A model generated the notes under the pieces. That model had not been told where the DNA came from, searched no databases, and saw nothing but the letters and a program-made list of their open reading frames with translations. From assembly GCA_037138755.1 (NCBI GenBank), contig JBAXHT010000001.1, positions 1,769,805 through 1,833,804 of the forward strand: a stretch of DNA of 64,000 nt, given 5' to 3'. The DNA comes from Armatimonadota bacterium (lineage in GTDB: Bacteria; Armatimonadota; Fimbriimonadia; Fimbriimonadales; Fimbriimonadaceae). Of this stretch, positions 54,300 through 62,474 are shown in pieces (positions within the stretch are counted from its first letter, which is position 1; each line of letters starts with the position of its first letter). The translations under genes and the position numbers were made by a program.

Positions 54300-56626
54300 T
54301 TTGCTGCTCCTTCTACTTTTCGCTTCTTAAACGGATCGCTTGCTACAACCCTGGCTACGATATCACCAAACCTATAATTTCCTGCCGCCGTCTCCTTAAC
54401 CACCGCATCTACGAAGCAGCGATCCTGAACATCAACGCCTCGCCCAATCGCATAGGTCATCAACTTCTCGACAAAGCTCCGCGCGAACAACGGCTTGTCC
54501 GCCATCAAAATCGTCTTCAGCTGGGTCGCCCCAGTGAACTTGCGCCCACCTGGCAGGTCCGCCGATGCATCAATCGGAGCCGCACCGTCGGCACTTCGAA
54601 ACTTTCCAATCGGGTCAAAGTTCTCAAAGCCAAACCCAAGCGCGTCCATTTCTCGGTGGCAAGCTGCGCAAGTCGGATTCTTCCGGTGCTCTTCCAGCTT
54701 CTGCCTCACCGACATCTTTTCCGTGATGTGCTTATCCTCAAGGTCTGGAACTCCCGGTGGCGGAGGCGGAGGAGGGGTACCGAGAATCTGTTCCAGAATC
54801 CATCTTCCACGTTTCGTCGGGCTGGTTCGGGTCGGATTGCTAGTGATCGCCAATACTGAAGCCTGAGTGATCACTCCTCCGCGCGGTGTCCCCTCCGTCG
54901 AAACCCGCTTGAACTCCTTCCCAGAGACTCCTGCGATTCCATACAGCTTGGCCAGCGGCTCGTTCACATAGGTGTACTTACTATCCAAAAACTCAGTGAT
55001 CGGCTTGTTCCCACGCATGACCTCGGTGAAGTACATCCGCGTCTCCGTCAGCATCGCCTCGCGCAAATCGCTGTTGAACGCCGGATACTGCTTTACGTCT
55101 GGCTCAAAGTTGTTGAGCTTTCTTAGCTGGAGCCACTGGGTGGCAAAATTCTCCACCAAAGCATCGCTTCGCGGATCCTGAATCATTCGCTTCACCTGCT
55201 CCGCCATGACTTCAGGTTTCAAGAGCTCCCCGCTCTTGGCAAAAGCAAACAGCGTATCATCCGGCATCGAACTCCAGAGGAAGTAGCTCAGTCGCGAAGC
55301 CACTTCGTACCCGTTCAACGACCGAGAAGCGGCGGAAGAAGTCCCGTCAAGCTCGACCCTGAACAGGAAGTTTGGATTACAAAGAACCGCCTGACAAGCA
55401 AGCTGAATTCCCGTCTCATAGCTATCCGCACTCTTTGCTCCGTACTTGAACACCGTTACAAGCCGGTCGAGTTCCTCCGTGGTCACCGGACGCCGGTAGG
55501 CCCGAGTCGCAAACCCTGAAAGCGCAGTACGAGCCGCCAAGTCCCATCCTTCCTTAGGCGGAACGGAGGGCACCATCTTTTGCTGGAAGGTAGTCTTGAT
55601 CTGGCCGTCTTCGATTGGCCCTATCAACTCCATGGAAGTCAAAACAACATTCCGATCCTGCGCCTTTTGGCCGTTCAGCGGCGGGCGATAGAAGTCGTTC
55701 GTAAATGTAGCGCCAATGTTGTACTCGCCTGGAGTCAACTTCGTCGGGAAATCATAATTTCCTGGAGCTCCCATTGGGTCGCGAACCTCAAAAGTCGTGA
55801 GCTTGTCGCGGTCCAACCGAACATCAACCAGTGCATTCTGATCTCCTGCATGCTGTTCGCCCAACCTCAGCCGAATTCGGTACCAGCCTGCCGTTGTCAC
55901 CTTGAACTTGGCGCTCGCCGTACCGTTTGAAACAAAAAGCATCGCGCCGTCCCGAGCGACCGCACCCGGAGTCGTCGACAACGATCCGCCATCAACAGAT
56001 TGGACCTTCGTCTTCGGAATCCGAATCGCTGCCTTTACAACCTTTTCCGAAGCTGCCAGATATTTCTCCATCAGCAGTGGAGACATCGACAGCACATCCC
56101 CAATATTGTCAAATCCGTACCCAACGTCATCGGAAGGGAAGTCATCTGCGGGCCGAATCGAAACCCCCATCAGGTCGCGAACGGTGTTGTTGTACTCCTC
56201 GCGGTTCAATCTTCGGAGCGTGACTTTGCCTGGGTCCGCGAGCTTGCAGTCACCGGCCAAGTTTTTGTCGATCCAAGCCACCATCTGCTTGCGTTGAGCG
56301 TCCGTCGGAGCCGGAAGTCCCTTCGGTGGCATCGTTCCGTTCCCAACTCGGGCCGCAACCCGCGACCATGCAGTCGGGTTCTTCTGAACAGCCGCCGCCG
56401 ACATGCCCGCGGTCAGCAGTATTCCACCGCTCGGTTCTTTCCCAGAGTGGCAGCTCGCACAGTACTTGGTCACCAAAGGCGCCACGTCTTTTTCAAAACT
56501 TGAAGCTTGAGGCGCAGGTGCAGCCGGCTTCTTCTGAGCCGATATTTGAATGGGCAGCGCAAGCACCGCACTGAGGAACCCAGCCCCAGCAATCAACCCA
56601 ATCCATGTCTTGTTCGCAGTCCCCAT
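54296..56626 (-). CDS. Exported multi-domain protein (DUF1587/1592/1588/1585/1595 type) with cytochrome motif
   Basis: 776 residues with a signal peptide (WIGLIAGAGFLSAVLALP). A haem-like CASCH motif lies at about 56-60, then the known string of domains: NREEYNNTVRDLMG (DUF1587), the carbohydrate-binding-like middle, YRRPVTTEELDRL (DUF1595), EVASRLSYFLWSSMPDD (DUF1592), NPTRTSPTKRGRW (DUF1588) and CAACHREMDALGF (DUF1588/1585 region). Found next to DUF1552 genes in Planctomycetes and relatives. Function unproven; the cytochrome parts suggest periplasmic electron transfer. Confidence 0.88.
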   Translation of the reverse strand: MGTANKTWIGLIAGAGFLSAVLALPIQISAQKKPAAPAPQASSFEKDVAPLVTKYCASCHSGKEPSGGILLTAGMSAAAVQKNPTAWSRVAARVGNGTMPPKGLPAPTDAQRKQMVAWIDKNLAGDCKLADPGKVTLRRLNREEYNNTVRDLMGVSIRPADDFPSDDVGYGFDNIGDVLSMSPLLMEKYLAASEKVVKAAIRIPKTKVQSVDGGSLSTTPGAVARDGAMLFVSNGTASAKFKVTTAGWYRIRLRLGEQHAGDQNALVDVRLDRDKLTTFEVRDPMGAPGNYDFPTKLTPGEYNIGATFTNDFYRPPLNGQKAQDRNVVLTSMELIGPIEDGQIKTTFQQKMVPSVPPKEGWDLAARTALSGFATRAYRRPVTTEELDRLVTVFKYGAKSADSYETGIQLACQAVLCNPNFLFRVELDGTSSAASRSLNGYEVASRLSYFLWSSMPDDTLFAFAKSGELLKPEVMAEQVKRMIQDPRSDALVENFATQWLQLRKLNNFEPDVKQYPAFNSDLREAMLTETRMYFTEVMRGNKPITEFLDSKYTYVNEPLAKLYGIAGVSGKEFKRVSTEGTPRGGVITQASVLAITSNPTRTSPTKRGRWILEQILGTPPPPPPPGVPDLEDKHITEKMSVRQKLEEHRKNPTCAACHREMDALGFGFENFDPIGKFRSADGAAPIDASADLPGGRKFTGATQLKTILMADKPLFARSFVEKLMTYAIGRGVDVQDRCFVDAVVKETAAGNYRFGDIVARVVASDPFKKRKVEGAAK

Positions 56627-56713
56627 AGTCAGCTTCTACGGACGCGGCTACGCCCAAACTCAATTATCCGACAAAATCGAGACCATCCCAACTGATTTAC
56701 CGAAAAAATGAAT

Positions 56714-57928
56714 TCAATTGTGGCGAGAATACATGGCTTGCCCGGACGCCAAGAAGATTGCCCTTGCCTGGTGATACCCCTCCGTCCAAGCATCGCTCTT
56801 ATTTCTCGCCACCGGCTGGTTGTTCTCATCAATCGTCGGGTGCCATCCGCCGTTCACCTTATCTAGCTGATGCTCCAAAACGAACTTCCAAAGCTGCTCG
56901 TACCTGGTCTGATAGATCCCTCCGTACTTCTTCGCAAAAATCCGTAGGGCATTCAGCCCCTCCGCCGTCGTCCACCACTCCTTCTTCCGCTCACTCGGCC
57001 CCTTCCCGATGTGCCCTTCATAAAAGAACCCCCCATTCTTCTCGTCCCATGCCACCTTCAAACAGTGATCCACCAACAACTTCGCCTTCCGCCAAGTCTC
57101 CTTGTCATTCGGTTTACCAAGAACCTCTGCGGCCTCAAGGAGAAGGTAAGCAGTTTCGAGCTCGTGACCATAAGAATCCAGATCCGAACGCGACTCCGCA
57201 TAATCCGCCGACTTGTAGTAGTGGAGCTCACCTGCCGAAGTGGTGTACTGATCCCGAACCACCGCAAAAGCCCTCTCAAGCCGCTCCTTTACGATCGGAT
57301 CCTGAGTCAATACCAACAACTCCACCAGGGCTTCCAAAATGTGAATGGTCGTATTCATCGAGCGAATCCCGAAAGGAGTCCCAATCGAGTCCACCGAACC
57401 CGGATCGGAAATCAGAACCGGCTTATTCAAGCCGTCCAGAGTCTCGAACCACCCCTTGAGCCTCGGGTCATATGCATTCCGGTCGAACCAACTGAACGCA
57501 ATCATTGCACGAGCTTTGTCCTCACTTCGGCGAGTCACATTCGCGTGCCGCGCAAGCGCATAAATAGCAAACGCATTCCCATAGGTGTGCTTCTCCGCAG
57601 ATGGCTTCCCGTCGAGTCCCACCGACCACCAAAAGCCCCCGCTCTTCTGATCCCAAACGTGGTCCATCAGGTACCGAACCCCATGCTCAGCAACCTCATT
57701 GTTCCCCCCAATCGAAGCCAGCCAAGTCAACCGAGCCTGATACACCACCCCTCGCGAATCATCCGGCAACGGGTTCCACGCCGAGTCATAGTTCTGATGA
57801 AACCCACTCTCTGGGTCAACCGCCCGAGGAATCCAGCGCCCCCCAATTTCGGTTTGAAGATGCCGCTTGATATCGGCTTGCGAAGGAACCTGAAACAGCA
57901 TCGAAGACATAGCCAAAGCGGCGAGCAT
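56714..57928 (-). CDS. Secreted AGE-family epimerase/isomerase
   Basis: 404 residues from ATG 57928, which has GGGAG 7 nt upstream (TTG 57934 is an alternative). Signal peptide MLAALAMSSMLFQV. The (alpha/alpha)6 barrel of N-acylglucosamine 2-epimerase and cellobiose 2-epimerase: RLTWLASIGGN, KHTYGNAFAIYAL, DSYGHELETAYLLLEA and GGWHPTIDENNQ, with His residues on the barrel face. Substrate unknown. Most AGE enzymes are cytoplasmic, so the signal peptide is notable. Confidence 0.82.
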   Translation of the reverse strand: MLAALAMSSMLFQVPSQADIKRHLQTEIGGRWIPRAVDPESGFHQNYDSAWNPLPDDSRGVVYQARLTWLASIGGNNEVAEHGVRYLMDHVWDQKSGGFWWSVGLDGKPSAEKHTYGNAFAIYALARHANVTRRSEDKARAMIAFSWFDRNAYDPRLKGWFETLDGLNKPVLISDPGSVDSIGTPFGIRSMNTTIHILEALVELLVLTQDPIVKERLERAFAVVRDQYTTSAGELHYYKSADYAESRSDLDSYGHELETAYLLLEAAEVLGKPNDKETWRKAKLLVDHCLKVAWDEKNGGFFYEGHIGKGPSERKKEWWTTAEGLNALRIFAKKYGGIYQTRYEQLWKFVLEHQLDKVNGGWHPTIDENNQPVARNKSDAWTEGYHQARAIFLASGQAMYSRHN

Positions 57929-57959
57929 AAACAATCTCCCGGTAACATCCTATCACGCC

Positions 57960-58364
57960 ATGACCCTCCGTCCCCACCACATCGGAATCTCTGTCGCCAA
58001 TCTCGACCGCTCCCTCGACTGGTACGGCAATAACTTCGGCTTCAAGGAACGCAGTCGAACAGTAACAGATTCAGGGCTTAAAATTGTCTATATCACCAAC
58101 GGAATCTTCGAAATCGAAGTCTTCGAACAACCCAATTCCGCCCCAATCCCCGCGATCGACACAGAAGTCGGAACCAGCTTCGCCGTACAAGGCTATAAAC
58201 ACTTCGCGTTTGAAGTCGACGACGTCGACGCCTATTGGCAAACTCTCGTCGAAAAGGGCCTGGACCAACTCGTCCCGCCCACAACCAACGAGGACCTCGG
58301 AGTTCGCTTCTGCTTCATCAAAGACCCAGATGGTATTCAGCTAGAGTTCTTGACGAGAATCTAG
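57960..58364 (+). CDS. VOC (glyoxalase-fold) family protein
   Basis: 134 residues. HHIGISVANLDRSLDWY is the first half-fold with a metal His, HFAFEVDDVDAYW the second, and a C-terminal DPDGIQLEFL carries the conserved Glu. Could be a glyoxalase or dioxygenase; no more specific class can be read. No Shine-Dalgarno. Divergent from the AGE gene by 31 bp. Confidence 0.82.
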   Translation: MTLRPHHIGISVANLDRSLDWYGNNFGFKERSRTVTDSGLKIVYITNGIFEIEVFEQPNSAPIPAIDTEVGTSFAVQGYKHFAFEVDDVDAYWQTLVEKGLDQLVPPTTNEDLGVRFCFIKDPDGIQLEFLTRI

Positions 58365-58380
58365 GCCACTAAAAACTCAG

Positions 58381-58402
58381 AACTCCCCAGAAGTGGGGAG
58401 TT
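58381..58402. terminator. 9-bp hairpin between convergent VOC and yajQ genes
   Basis: AACTCCCCA and TGGGGAGTT pair perfectly around a GAAG tetraloop. No T-run on either side. Position between convergent genes fits a bidirectional terminator. Confidence 0.5.
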
Positions 58403-58464
58403 GGTGGAGCAACTGCGATGCGTCGTAGATCCACGAATTTCTCGGACTACAACGAAGACTGCCC

Positions 58465-58959
58465 TTATCGGAAATTGACAAAGTCAACTGGAAAGTCCAG
58501 ATCGAGACCTTTCACGAAAGCCATCGCCTTCTGAAGGTCATCTTTCGATTTCCCTGAAACCCGAATTTCGTCGCCCTGAATCTGAGCGTTGACCTTCAGC
58601 GCCTTGTCCTTGATCTGCTTGATCAGCGGCTTTGCCTTGTCCTGAGCAATCCCCGACTTCAGTTCAAGTTTGCAGAAGACGCTCATGGCGCCAGTCTGTT
58701 CTAGCTTGCCCCATTCTAGGGAACGTGCATCGATTCCTCGCTTGAGCATCTTGCTGAAAACGATGTCTTTCAGTTGATCCATCCGGAACTCATCGTCGGC
58801 GATCAGCTTGATACCCTCTTTGTTGTGAATGATCTCAGCTTTGGAACCCTTGAAGTCGTAGCGGTTCATCAGCTCTTTGTCCGCTTGGTCGATGGCGTTC
58901 TTTACTTCCATCTCGTTGACCTTGGAGACGATATCGAACGAATATTCTGCTGCCGCCAT
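58465..58959 (-). CDS. yajQ: YajQ family nucleotide-binding protein
   Basis: 164 residues, ATG 58959. Two ferredoxin-like repeats typical of YajQ: EYSFDIVSKVNEMEVKNAI, RYDFKGSKAEI and KDLD-type GLDLDFPVDFVNFR at the end. Family members bind nucleotides or c-di-GMP and RNA. Three bases separate it from the upstream small gene, so they are cotranscribed. Confidence 0.92.
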   Translation of the reverse strand: MAAAEYSFDIVSKVNEMEVKNAIDQADKELMNRYDFKGSKAEIIHNKEGIKLIADDEFRMDQLKDIVFSKMLKRGIDARSLEWGKLEQTGAMSVFCKLELKSGIAQDKAKPLIKQIKDKALKVNAQIQGDEIRVSGKSKDDLQKAMAFVKGLDLDFPVDFVNFR

Positions 58960-58962
58960 GTC

Positions 58963-59292
58963 TTAAGCCTTCTCCATGTCGTCGCCGTGGATCAGCAACA
59001 TAAAGTGAACGTCAAAATCCAACTCTTCTTTCGTCAGTTCCTTCTTTTGAATTTCAGAAAGTCCATCGAGCAACTTAGCTCGCATCCGAACAGTCGCTTC
59101 TTTGTGGATCGCCTTCGAAGGCTTGGAAAGGGAAGACTCGTCAACGCGGACGGCGTACTCTGAAGCCTCATAAACGTTCTGGATGGTGCCAGTGAGCCCG
59201 CCCATGTGCTCAAAGTATCGATTAGTAGACCGATCTTGCTCCGTCACTTCGCGGCTCTTGACTCGCACGCGATCGCCTTCATTGAACTTCAT
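58963..59292 (-). CDS. Hypothetical protein with SH3-like opening
   Basis: 109 residues from ATG 59292 (MKFNEGDRVRVKSREV). The opening GDRVRVKS, with GLTGTIQNVYE after it, is a small beta barrel of SH3/KOW appearance. The rest is helical and acidic. No family recognised. Cotranscribed with yajQ. Confidence 0.6.
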   Translation of the reverse strand: MKFNEGDRVRVKSREVTEQDRSTNRYFEHMGGLTGTIQNVYEASEYAVRVDESSLSKPSKAIHKEATVRMRAKLLDGLSEIQKKELTKEELDFDVHFMLLIHGDDMEKA

Positions 59293-59364
59293 TATTAACC
59301 AACAGGATACCCGGCAAGCCCGCAACCCGAGCCGCACCTTCCGAGTAGAGTAACGCTAAAGTTC

Positions 59365-60432
59365 ATGAAGGTGCAAACTTTACCAAGAGTCATCCTCGCT
59401 GCCGGCATCCTAGGACTCCTCTGGCTCGCCGTAGCCATGGCGGTACCGTTCCTCGCCCCGATGCTCTGGGCGGCAGTCCTCGCCATTTTAATGCTTCCGA
59501 TGCATCGAATTTGGGCGAAGCGTTGGTCACCGTCAGTGGCATCTGGACTCTCGACAATTGTCGCATCGCTCCTCATTTGCCTACCTCTTCTTCTGATTGT
59601 CTCCCTGGCAGTTCGGCAGATTTCACCGGCACTGAATGCAATGGAGGGTACGACCGGCTGGGAGACGGCGGATCGAATTGACAAGGCTCTTAATCCGATC
59701 CTTGAAAAAGTGGGTATGCACGACTTCCACCTCCGCACCTGGTGGGAGGAAAATGGGGCGGAAATCACTCAGAATCTGCGCGCACCTGCCACCAAGTTTG
59801 CCAAGAGCATTGGCAACAGCCTGTTCATGGCTGTTGTTCTGATCCTGTCCATGTTCTTTTTTCTCAAGGACGGAAAGAGCCTTCGGGAACCGTTCTTGCG
59901 CTACTGTGGCCTTGAGCGTGAGTGGGGCGAGAAGATTCTTAGCACTGTTGAGCACACCACTCACGCGGTCTTCCGCGGTTCGGTGCTCGTTGCCATGATT
60001 CAGGGTTTTCTCATGGGTATCACTTTCGCTTTCCTGGGTGTCCCGAATTCGATCCTTCTTGGCGTGGTTGCGGTCTTGATGTGCCTGATCCCTATTCTTG
60101 GAGCGCCAGTTCTCTACGTTCCAGTTGGACTCCTGTTTCTGGCTCAGGGGGACGTGAAGAGCGCCCTCACCGTCTTAGGCGTCGGCGTACTTGTTATTAG
60201 CCAGATCGACAATGTTTTGAAGTCGTTCTTGATTGGCAATCAACATCCGCTCGTGATCTTCATCTCCGTGCTGGGCGGCGTTGCGGTTATGGGAAGCGTC
60301 GGTCTTATCCTGGGGCCCGTCAGCATGGCGGTTCTGGCCGAGTTGTACAAATACATCGACCAGAAACTGAATCCAACGCCAGAAAATGTAGTGGAACTGG
60401 AACAGCCCGAGCCCCAACCAAGCGACAGCTGA
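59365..60432 (+). CDS. AI-2E family transporter
   Basis: 355 residues, eight membrane helices, ATG 59365. Typical opening PRVILAAGILGLLWLAVA and a C-terminal LIPILGAPVLYVPVGL with VISQIDNVLKSFLIGN. AI-2E family members export or exchange diverse solutes, and only some act on AI-2. Its last codon and stop lie inside a heptamer repeat. Divergent from the small SH3-like gene by 72 bp. Confidence 0.86.
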   Translation: MKVQTLPRVILAAGILGLLWLAVAMAVPFLAPMLWAAVLAILMLPMHRIWAKRWSPSVASGLSTIVASLLICLPLLLIVSLAVRQISPALNAMEGTTGWETADRIDKALNPILEKVGMHDFHLRTWWEENGAEITQNLRAPATKFAKSIGNSLFMAVVLILSMFFFLKDGKSLREPFLRYCGLEREWGEKILSTVEHTTHAVFRGSVLVAMIQGFLMGITFAFLGVPNSILLGVVAVLMCLIPILGAPVLYVPVGLLFLAQGDVKSALTVLGVGVLVISQIDNVLKSFLIGNQHPLVIFISVLGGVAVMGSVGLILGPVSMAVLAELYKYIDQKLNPTPENVVELEQPEPQPSDS

Positions 60433-60444
60433 CAGCTGACGGCT
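60424..60444. repeat. Heptamer tandem repeat GACAGCT x3 (third unit GACGGCT)
   Basis: Three 7-bp units cover the stop of the AI-2E family gene and abut the stop of the convergent SPFH gene. The TGA of the rightward gene is made by the repeat. Confidence 0.65.
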
Positions 60445-61270
60445 ACAAGCTCAAGTTGGTAAACGGAATCGTCCCGGACCCAATGATCGGGGTCTTTCCG
60501 TTCCACTTCTCGATTGCCTTCTTGAGCACTTCGAGCCGTTTGAGTTCGATCACCTTATCACCCTGCAGTGCAAGTAAGCGGTTCAGTTCGGCCTGCTTCT
60601 TCGCATTGGTCAAAGTTGTATCTGCATCGATTCTTGCTCGCTCGAGCGAGACTTTAGCGAGTTCCAAAGCATTAACATTCGCGATCCGCTCGTCAACTTT
60701 TGCCCGAACTTGCTCGTTTGGATAGACTTCACCGACGTAGATGTCGTCAACGGTGAGTCCCCAGCCCTCCAGAATTGGTTTGATGACGTCTTTCACCTGG
60801 GTTGAAAGCGCGGCTCGGTCCTTCGATGTCAGGTCAAAAATCGACTTCTTTCCTGCCACCACGTTTAGGCCATAGATCGTTGTCCAACGAATGAAGTCTC
60901 GCTGAACTTGCTCAAGATCCTCCGTTCCAAAATTCTGGAATGCCTTCAAAACATTGGAAGACTCGACGTGGTAGGACACCGTAATATCCACCGGCAAGAT
61001 ACTTCCCTCGCTAGTGCTGGCTTTGATGCTATCGTCGCCCTGCCTTTCGCCCTCGGAAGAATTCTTCGTGTACGTCGCGTTGCGAATTGAAGTGGGATAG
61101 ACGATCAGTTTTTCGGCAAAACCGAGCCAGACGACTTGCGGCTTTACCAAGTGCTCACTGATTCCGGTGCGGGCATTGAATCGAACACCCACCGACGCCG
61201 GCGGAATCTGCTTCATACAGCCCCATTGAGTCGCACCAACCAAGAGAATTAGAGGTAAGAGTTTCTTCAT
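60443..61270 (-). CDS. SPFH/band 7 family protein, paralogue 2
   Basis: 275 residues from ATG 61270, which overlaps the upstream SPFH stop (ATGA). Signal-like start MKKLLPLILLVGATQWGC, possibly a lipobox. SPFH core at about 25-205 (GVRFNARTGIS, PVDITVSYHV) and a charged coiled coil (LELAKVSLERARID). Last gene of the three-gene operon. It may form oligomers with its neighbour at a membrane microdomain. Confidence 0.75.
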   Translation of the reverse strand: MKKLLPLILLVGATQWGCMKQIPPASVGVRFNARTGISEHLVKPQVVWLGFAEKLIVYPTSIRNATYTKNSSEGERQGDDSIKASTSEGSILPVDITVSYHVESSNVLKAFQNFGTEDLEQVQRDFIRWTTIYGLNVVAGKKSIFDLTSKDRAALSTQVKDVIKPILEGWGLTVDDIYVGEVYPNEQVRAKVDERIANVNALELAKVSLERARIDADTTLTNAKKQAELNRLLALQGDKVIELKRLEVLKKAIEKWNGKTPIIGSGTIPFTNLSL

Positions 61271-62169
61271 TTTGCACCTCCGAGTGCTCGCATCATGTCT
61301 TGGGTAATCACCACCGTTTGCCCGGGTTTTGTGTTGAAAGGTGGCAGGTTTCCATCCCACTTTTCCAGGGCTGCCTCTGCAGCTTCTAGCTTCAAAATCT
61401 CAACCGAACGGCCGACTGCCTGGGTCGCTGTGAGCTCGCTCGCTTTCGCACTAGCACCGCCCTTCACAACTGCCACCTGACTTTCGATCTCCGCGATCTG
61501 CCGCTTCAACCTCGAAATCTCCAACTCGACATAACTGTTCACCCGGCTCGTAATCTTTTGTTGAATGTCTTGTGAAGGGTAGCAACCGCCGAGAAAGGCA
61601 TTTTCCACCGTAATCCCCTTTGCAATCAGTTTCTTTCGTAGGTTCTCACCGATCTTGGCCGAGGCCTCTTGTCGCTTGACGCCCATCAAGGCAAAAAGGT
61701 CGTATTGGGTCCCAACCTCGTTCGCAACTTCCTTAACGGCTCGTCGAATGAATGTCCGCTGAATCTCTTCGATCGGCACGGCGCCGAATGAGTTGAAGAC
61801 ATTCACGACGTTCTCGGCGTCAACCCGGTACATCACCGCTACATCGAACATCGTATTGGCGTTATCGTTCGTCGTGATCATGATTCCGTCGGCCGTCTTT
61901 GACTCACCCGCAGTGGGGTCCTCGGTATAGATGGCTGCCTGCAGGCGAGTCGGATAAACATACATCTGCTGTCGCCAACCGATCCAAACGGCGCCAGGTT
62001 TGTAGTAATCCTTCTGCAGTCCGCTGTTGGCATCATAGATGACCCCTACGTACCCAGCCGGAACCCAGTCGGTTCGCCACAAATAGATGATCAAGGCAAA
62101 GAGTGGAAGAACGATGGCGAGGATCACTCCTCGCAGAACGCCCTTGAATGATGGTCGTTTTAATCTCAT
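61267..62169 (-). CDS. SPFH/band 7 family protein, paralogue 1
   Basis: 300 residues, ATG 62169. N-terminal anchor GVILAIVLPLFALIIYLW, then SPFH core (WVPAGYVGVIYDANSGL, MFDVAVMYRVDAENVV) and a coiled coil (SRLKRQIAEIESQVAVVKGG). It shares order and several segments with paralogue 2. The upstream 86-residue gene overlaps by four bases. Confidence 0.8.
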   Translation of the reverse strand: MRLKRPSFKGVLRGVILAIVLPLFALIIYLWRTDWVPAGYVGVIYDANSGLQKDYYKPGAVWIGWRQQMYVYPTRLQAAIYTEDPTAGESKTADGIMITTNDNANTMFDVAVMYRVDAENVVNVFNSFGAVPIEEIQRTFIRRAVKEVANEVGTQYDLFALMGVKRQEASAKIGENLRKKLIAKGITVENAFLGGCYPSQDIQQKITSRVNSYVELEISRLKRQIAEIESQVAVVKGGASAKASELTATQAVGRSVEILKLEAAEAALEKWDGNLPPFNTKPGQTVVITQDMMRALGGAK

Positions 62170-62426
62170 AGATTTTTTTCGATCTCTGCCTCGGCTTTTT
62201 CGCGGGCAAGAGATGCCTGAAGCTCTTCGTTGGCCAGGCGTTCGCGCATCTCCTTATCGAGACGCTGCTGAATGGCTTCGCGACGTGCATCGTCGGCCTG
62301 CCACAGCTTTAAGTATTTGAGGAGGCGACTCCATTGCTCTTTGAAAGCAATTGCAATAACCGCCGCCGCGATGCCCACGAGGAGCAAGATTCCTAGAATC
62401 GTTTCAAGAATGATTCCCACTGACAT
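62166..62426 (-). CDS. Small membrane coiled-coil protein of the SPFH operon
   Basis: 86 residues from ATG 62426. One N-terminal helix (GIILETILGILLLVGIAAAV), then a charged helix (RREAIQQRLDKEMRERLANE). Its stop overlaps the SPFH start (ATGA). It heads the operon, so coupling suggests a scaffold or partner for the SPFH pair. It is divergent from prmC by 48 bp. Confidence 0.68.
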   Translation of the reverse strand: MSVGIILETILGILLLVGIAAAVIAIAFKEQWSRLLKYLKLWQADDARREAIQQRLDKEMRERLANEELQASLAREKAEAEIEKNL

Positions 62427-62474
62427 AAAACAATACGGTTCTGCGGGGTCGGAGGATGCGTACAATAGTGGCGC

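Noticed and set aside
57011-58033. A 340-codon rightward frame opposite the AGE epimerase
   Set aside because: Antisense to a gene with signal peptide and clear barrel motifs, and it runs into the VOC gene in another frame.
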